Origin: Patescibacteria group bacterium UBA6164
Lineage (GTDB): Bacteria; Patescibacteriota; Gracilibacteria; BD1-5; UBA6164
Direction of reading: 5' to 3'
DNA: 11,122 nucleotides
Assembly: GCA_002422305.1 (NCBI GenBank)
Contig: DIUG01000071.1
Span: forward strand, 1-11,122
Shown piece after piece: positions 7,205 to 11,122 of this stretch (its first letter is position 1; each line of letters begins with the position of its first letter). A program made the position numbers and the translations under genes. The notes beneath the pieces are model-generated. The model was given only the letters and a program-made list of their open reading frames with translations. It was not told where the DNA came from and searched no databases.

Positions 7205-9451
7205 ATGGAACAGAATATAAAACAATCATCAGAATGATTAATTAAATTATTTGATGATAAAAAAGAATTTAATATTTGAGAAATCTTATCAAAAACATCT
7301 TTTGATGTAATGGAAATTATTGATATTTTATCTGAATTAGAAACAGCTTGAATAATAAAATATATATCTTACGAACCAAATGATTTAAATAACTCTACAT
7401 TTGAGGTTAGCAGTTCTTATCTAGATTTTTATAATTTTAAATTACATAAAAATATACTTAATATAAAAGATAAAGTAGAAAAAGAAAGATTTGAAAGATG
7501 ATATATAGATTTTTCTAATTACAATATTAATAAATTAAAAAAAGATTTTTATAATTCACTAAATTCAATTGAATGAGTAACTTGAATTGATGATATTGAT
7601 TTAACTTTTGTTGATAGAAATAAATTTGATGCTGATGTATGTATTAAGATTTCACCATTATTAAAAGAATATAAATGATGAGATTACATGAAAGAAATTA
7701 TTCCAAATTTAGTATTAACTTTAAACTCATCTGATTTAGTTAATAATAGAATTATAGAAAGTATAGATGTTAAGTGAATCTATATAAATATTAAACTAAG
7801 CAATAATTATTTATTTTCAACATTGGAGCAAGCTAAAGAATTATGAGAAAAATTTTGAGAATCAGATATCAACAAATGAGAATCTATAGTAGTTGATTAT
7901 TCTTCTCCAAATACAGCAAAACACTTGCATGCATGACATATTAGATCAACGATATTATGACATGTTTTATCTAATTTGTATAGTGCTACATGATATTTTA
8001 CACATAGAACAAACCATATTAATGATTGGGGATGATTTTGATACCTTATTGAATGATATCAAAATTGGAAAGATAAATTACCAAAATTTGATTTGGAAAA
8101 TGATATGCTTTTTCATATTTATACAATTTATAGATTATGAGAAAAAGCAAAATCATCTAAAGAAGAATTTTTAAAACTAGATGAAGAAAAAATAATTGAA
8201 TTAAAAAAATACTATGGAGATTTTATAGATTATGAAAATTATACTGAATTATTTAATGAATTTTTAGAAAAATCAAAAACAAGATTTTCTAATTTAGAAA
8301 AATGAAATAAACAAGAAGTGGAACTTTGGAGTAATATGGTAGAATGGAGTATGAAAGATTTTAATAGATTTTATGATGTATTAGATATAAAACAAGATTA
8401 TTTTGTATGAGAAAGTTTTTATGCTAATATGTGAAAAAACTTAGTTAAATGATTAGAGGAAGAAAATAAAGTTGTATTTTACGATGAAAAAATAGCAGAA
8501 ATTGATGTAAATGAATTAGATGAAAAATATAAATCAGGAGACATTGATGATAAAATATATATATCTTTAAAAAATGAAATAATAGCTGATATTTGATGTT
8601 ATGTAATAAAGCTTCCAAATTTTGAAAGATTTGTAGTTTTAAAATCAGACCAAAGTACTATATATGCTACAAGAGATTTAGCAGCAATAAAATATAGAGC
8701 TGAAACATTTAATCCATCAAGAATAATATACGAAGTATGACAAGAACAAGAAGAACATTTTGATAAATTATTTAAATCTTGAAAGCAAATAGGAATAGAT
8801 AATATTGATTTTTCTCATATTTATCATTGATTTTATATAGACTCCGAAACCAAAAAGAAATTATCTAGCAGAGATTGAGCATCAAATGTACAAATGTTAA
8901 TAAGTGAATCTATAGAATATTTTAGAAAAAAGTATGATGAGAATGATAGGTGACTTTCAAAGGATGAGATAGATAAAATTTCTCATGAATTAGCAATATG
9001 ATCAATAATATTTAATGACATAAAGAAAGATAAAAAAAATCCCGTACTAATAAGTAATAATATAGAGGAAACATGTAAGGCATTTGAATCATCTTGATGA
9101 GCATATATAGTTTATAGTATTTGTAGAGCAAATAGTATAATTTCAAAATATAATAAACAAATACCTGAAGTTAATAATTTTATAGATGTAAATTTGGAAG
9201 ATATAGAAAAAACTTTGATATTAGAAATTAATAGATACCCTATAATAATACAACAAGCAAGTTCTAGTGATAATCCAGCTGTATTGACAGAATATTTATC
9301 TAACTTAGCTAGATATTATAATAGCTATTATAATTCTTGTCCAGTTCTTGAATGAAATAATGAATATAGAATAGTTATTACATCATTAATATGACAAATT
9401 TTAACTAATGGTATGAAAATATGTCATATAAAAGTTCCTGAAAGAATATAA
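7205..9451 (+). CDS. argS: Arginyl-tRNA synthetase with an N-terminal winged-helix-like extension
   Basis: This is a class I aminoacyl-tRNA synthetase that charges arginine to tRNA-Arg in the cytoplasm. The 748-residue product has the HIGH-type motif SSPNTAKHLHAGHIRST (233-249; the Gly of HAGH is TGA), the adjacent NHINDWGGFG (270-279), STIYATRDLAAIKYR (484-498), IYEVGQEQEEHF (508-519), the KMSKS-equivalent KKLSSRDGAS (551-560), and the anticodon-binding DALR-type end with CPVLEGNN and the terminal KVPERI. It is longer than the usual 550-600 residues. About 55-100 residues precede the normal Add-1 domain; residues 9-55 read like a winged helix (LIKLFDDKKEFNIGEILSK, then a second helix and GIIKYI). 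The rest of the excess lies in the region between the HIGH and KMSKS motifs. ATG 7205 follows an all-A/T gap with no Shine-Dalgarno sequence. Its place in the operon ties arginine supply to its use in translation. Confidence 0.95.
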
Positions 9452-9502
9452 AACTTAATTTTATATTTTCTTAATAAATTTTTACTTTTTTATTTTTAAA
9501 AG

Positions 9503-10891
9503 ATGAATAATAATAGTATGGAAAACTTTGATTTTAAAAATCTAGAAAGTTTTTGAATCAAAATAGTTGATAATAATGTTGTTTACTATTGAAAAAAATT
9601 ACTTGATATAGTAGAAAAGTATTGAAGTCCTATAAAAATATATAATCCTGAAATTATAACAAATAGAATACAAAAAGCTCAAATATATTTTAAAGAAGCT
9701 ATTTTAGATAATAATTATAATTGAAATTATAACTATTGTTATTGTACAAAAAGTAATCATTTTTCATTTGTTATAAAACAGATTCTATGAAATAATAAAG
9801 AAAAATTGGATAATGAAAGTGTTCATTTAGAAACATCTTCATCTTTTGATGCTGATATTATTACTCATCTAGATATAAATCCTGAAACATTTATAATTCA
9901 TAATTGATTTAAAGCTAATAATTATATAAATTCTATTAAAATTTTATCTAAAAAATATAAAAACTCTATTTGTGTGCTTGATAATTTAGATGAATTAAAT
10001 GATTTAAATGAAGTAATAGATGAAAACTATAAAATATGAATAAGAATGGCTACTAAAGAAAAATGAAAAAATACTGAAATATCAAGACTTTGAGTTCCAA
10101 TGGATGATATAATACCATTTGTAAAAGATAAATTAAACAAATATCCAAATTTTGAATTAAAAATGGTACATTTTTTTATGAATTTTGGAATAAAAGATGA
10201 TGAAGAATATTATGAATGACTAAAAAATCATGTTGAAAAATATTGTGAAATAAAAAATATTTGTCCAAGCCTTGAGATGTTAAATATTTGATGAGGCCTA
10301 CCTATTCGTTTTTGATTTGATGAAAATTATGATTATAAAAATATGATAGAAAATATAGTAAAAACTATAAAAGAAGTTTGTGATAAAAACAATGTTTTAC
10401 ATCCAAATATATTTAGTGAGTTTTGAAGTTATACTGTTTGAGAAAGTGCTATAAATATTTATGAAGTTTTAAGGGAAAAAGTACAAAAATCTGGTGAAAA
10501 TTGGTATATGATAGATAGTTCTTTTATGACAACTATTCCAGATAGTTGGTGATTGCATCAATCTTTTCCAGTATTACCATTAAATAATTTATGAAATGAA
10601 ACTAAAAATGTAAGATTAGGTTGAATAACCTGTGATAAAGATGATTACCTAACAAATAAAAATGGTGAATATTATAATATGCCCATATTAAATAAAAATA
10701 AACCTCTTTATTTTATGGTTATGCATACTTGAGCTTATCAAGAAAACATAAGTGGTTATGGAATATGATGACTTTCACATTGTCAGCTTGATTGAGAAAA
10801 AATACTTGTTTTAAAAGAAAATTGAGAAATAGAAGTTTTTTTTGATTGAAATGATACAAAGGAAAGATTGAAAACATTAGGTTATGAATAA
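9503..10891 (+). CDS. speA: PLP-dependent arginine decarboxylase, compact SpeA-type
   Basis: Fold-III PLP decarboxylase of 462 residues; it would convert arginine to agmatine and CO2, the first step of polyamine synthesis by the agmatine route. The PLP lysine is K83 in YCTKSNH. Others are LETSSSFDADII (109-120), SRLGVP (194-199, matching SKFG of SpeA), H223 in VHFFMNFG, the phosphate-binding GGG (263-265), SEFGSYTVGES (305-315), PDSWGLHQSFPVLPL (346-360), the catalytic-Cys motif GGITCDKDD with C377, and MHTGAYQEN (407-415). PDSWG...FPVLPL, TCD and GAYQE distinguish SpeA from ornithine or diaminopimelate decarboxylases. E. coli SpeA is about 650 residues; this lacks the large extra domains and agrees in length and motifs with the roughly 460-residue arginine decarboxylase I know from Bacteroidetes. 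ATG 9503 is preferred; a second in-frame ATG lies at 9518. The 51-base gap after argS is T-rich. Substrate specificity is inferred from family and context. Confidence 0.82.
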
Positions 10892-10909
10892 AAATTAAAG
10901 TTATTACAT

Positions 10910-10938
10910 TTGAAAAATAAAGAGCGAGTTTAGTTAAT
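10910..10938 (+). promoter_or_regulatory. Weak candidate promoter for the ATPase gene
   Basis: TTGAAA at 10910-10915 and GTTAAT at 10933-10938 are separated by 17 bases. The match to consensus is five of six and four of six. The -10 box would end 12 bases before the ATG at 10951, again giving a very short leader. In an AT-rich window such matches arise often by chance. It is offered only because the gene product looks unrelated to the arginine operon. Confidence 0.2.
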
Positions 10939-10950
10939 AAACCATCAAAA

Positions 10951-11122
10951 ATGAAAGAATGATTTATACTAAAAAAGTTTGAAATATTTAATTGGTGAAC
11001 TTTTGACTCTGAGATTGAAACTTTTTACTTAAATGAAGATATAACTGTAGTGTCTGGAGATAATTGAAGCTGAAAATCAACAGTAGTTGATGCATTGGTT
11101 TCTTTACTAGTGCCATGAAAAG
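10951..11122 (+). CDS. SMC-like ATPase of the JetC/MukB type, N-terminal part
   Basis: The gene runs off the right edge; 57 codons are visible. The product begins with a short strand and FNWGTFDSEIETFYL (13-27), then ITVVSGDNGSGKSTVVDALVSLLVP (31-55), holding a Walker A loop GDNGSGKS (36-43) with two TGA-coded Gly. The pairing of an NWGTF motif with a Walker A loop ending in LLVP is what I know from JetC of Wadjet systems and the related MukB/MksB/EptC condensin ATPases. A general RecF/SbcC-type ATPase is the alternative. Such proteins are usually over 1000 residues with long coiled coils. ATG 10951 is preferred because the upstream frame closes with TAA at 10918. No jetA or jetB lies directly upstream: the neighbour is the arginine decarboxylase, 59 bases away. 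JetC-type proteins load on and extrude plasmid DNA, with JetD as the nuclease. Confidence 0.7.

Noticed and set aside
7893..8174. Plus-strand open frame of 93 codons under the standard code
   Set aside because: It overlaps argS in another frame across the HAGH motif; the argS frame has the conserved residues.
345..10891. Cluster of pseudogenes with many in-frame TGA stops
   Set aside because: The TGA codons fall on conserved glycines, there are no frameshifts, and TAA ends each gene at a sensible place, so recoding explains the pattern better than decay.
1..11122. CRISPR array, tRNA, rRNA, insertion sequence or transposase
   Set aside because: I saw no regularly spaced repeats, no tRNA-like cloverleaf sequence, no rRNA segment and no transposase motif on either strand.

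Overview
The window is one AT-rich, single-strand gene cluster read with UGA as glycine (translation table 25). Under the standard code it shows almost no long open frames. Once TGA is read as Gly, eight complete genes and one partial gene appear head to tail on the + strand, covering almost everything from 345 to the right edge. Conserved glycines of familiar motifs are encoded by TGA: SGGLDTS in argininosuccinate synthase, HAGH in arginyl-tRNA synthetase and a Walker A loop. Trp is always TGG, all eight stops are TAA, and I found no in-frame CGA or CGG codon. This points to the candidate-phylum bacteria Absconditabacteria (SR1) or Gracilibacteria (BD1-5); which of the two is inference.

Layout: 1-344 is a non-coding leader with several inverted repeats, a possible terminator, a possible promoter and a possible micro-ORF. 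Then follow an M20 metallo-deacylase (345-1493), an ATP-grasp ligase (1505-2668), an AstE/AspA-type zinc deacylase (2679-3551), argG (3618-4865), argH (4883-6073), an ArgA-like amino-acid-kinase/GNAT protein (6135-7169), argS (7205-9451), a compact biosynthetic-type arginine decarboxylase (9503-10891), and the first 57 codons of a large SMC-like ATPase of the JetC/MukB type (10951 to the edge). Gaps are 10-66 bp, so genes 1-8 look like one operon.

How the genes fit: ArgG and ArgH turn citrulline plus aspartate into arginine plus fumarate. ArgS charges arginine to tRNA, and the decarboxylase turns it into agmatine. No argB, argC, argD or carbamoyltransferase is present here, so the operon appears to start from citrulline or an N-acyl/peptidyl form of it. 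The two deacylases and the ArgA-like acyltransferase would suit an N-acylated-intermediate route like the N-acetyl- or N-succinylcitrulline routes of Xanthomonas and Bacteroidetes. The ATP-grasp ligase has no place in those routes and is the main unknown. The last gene probably opens a separate module, possibly a Wadjet-type plasmid-defence or condensin locus, but only its N-terminus is visible.

Oddities: the starts lack Shine-Dalgarno sequences, ArgH lacks the usual C-terminal segment, and ArgRS carries an N-terminal winged-helix-like extension.
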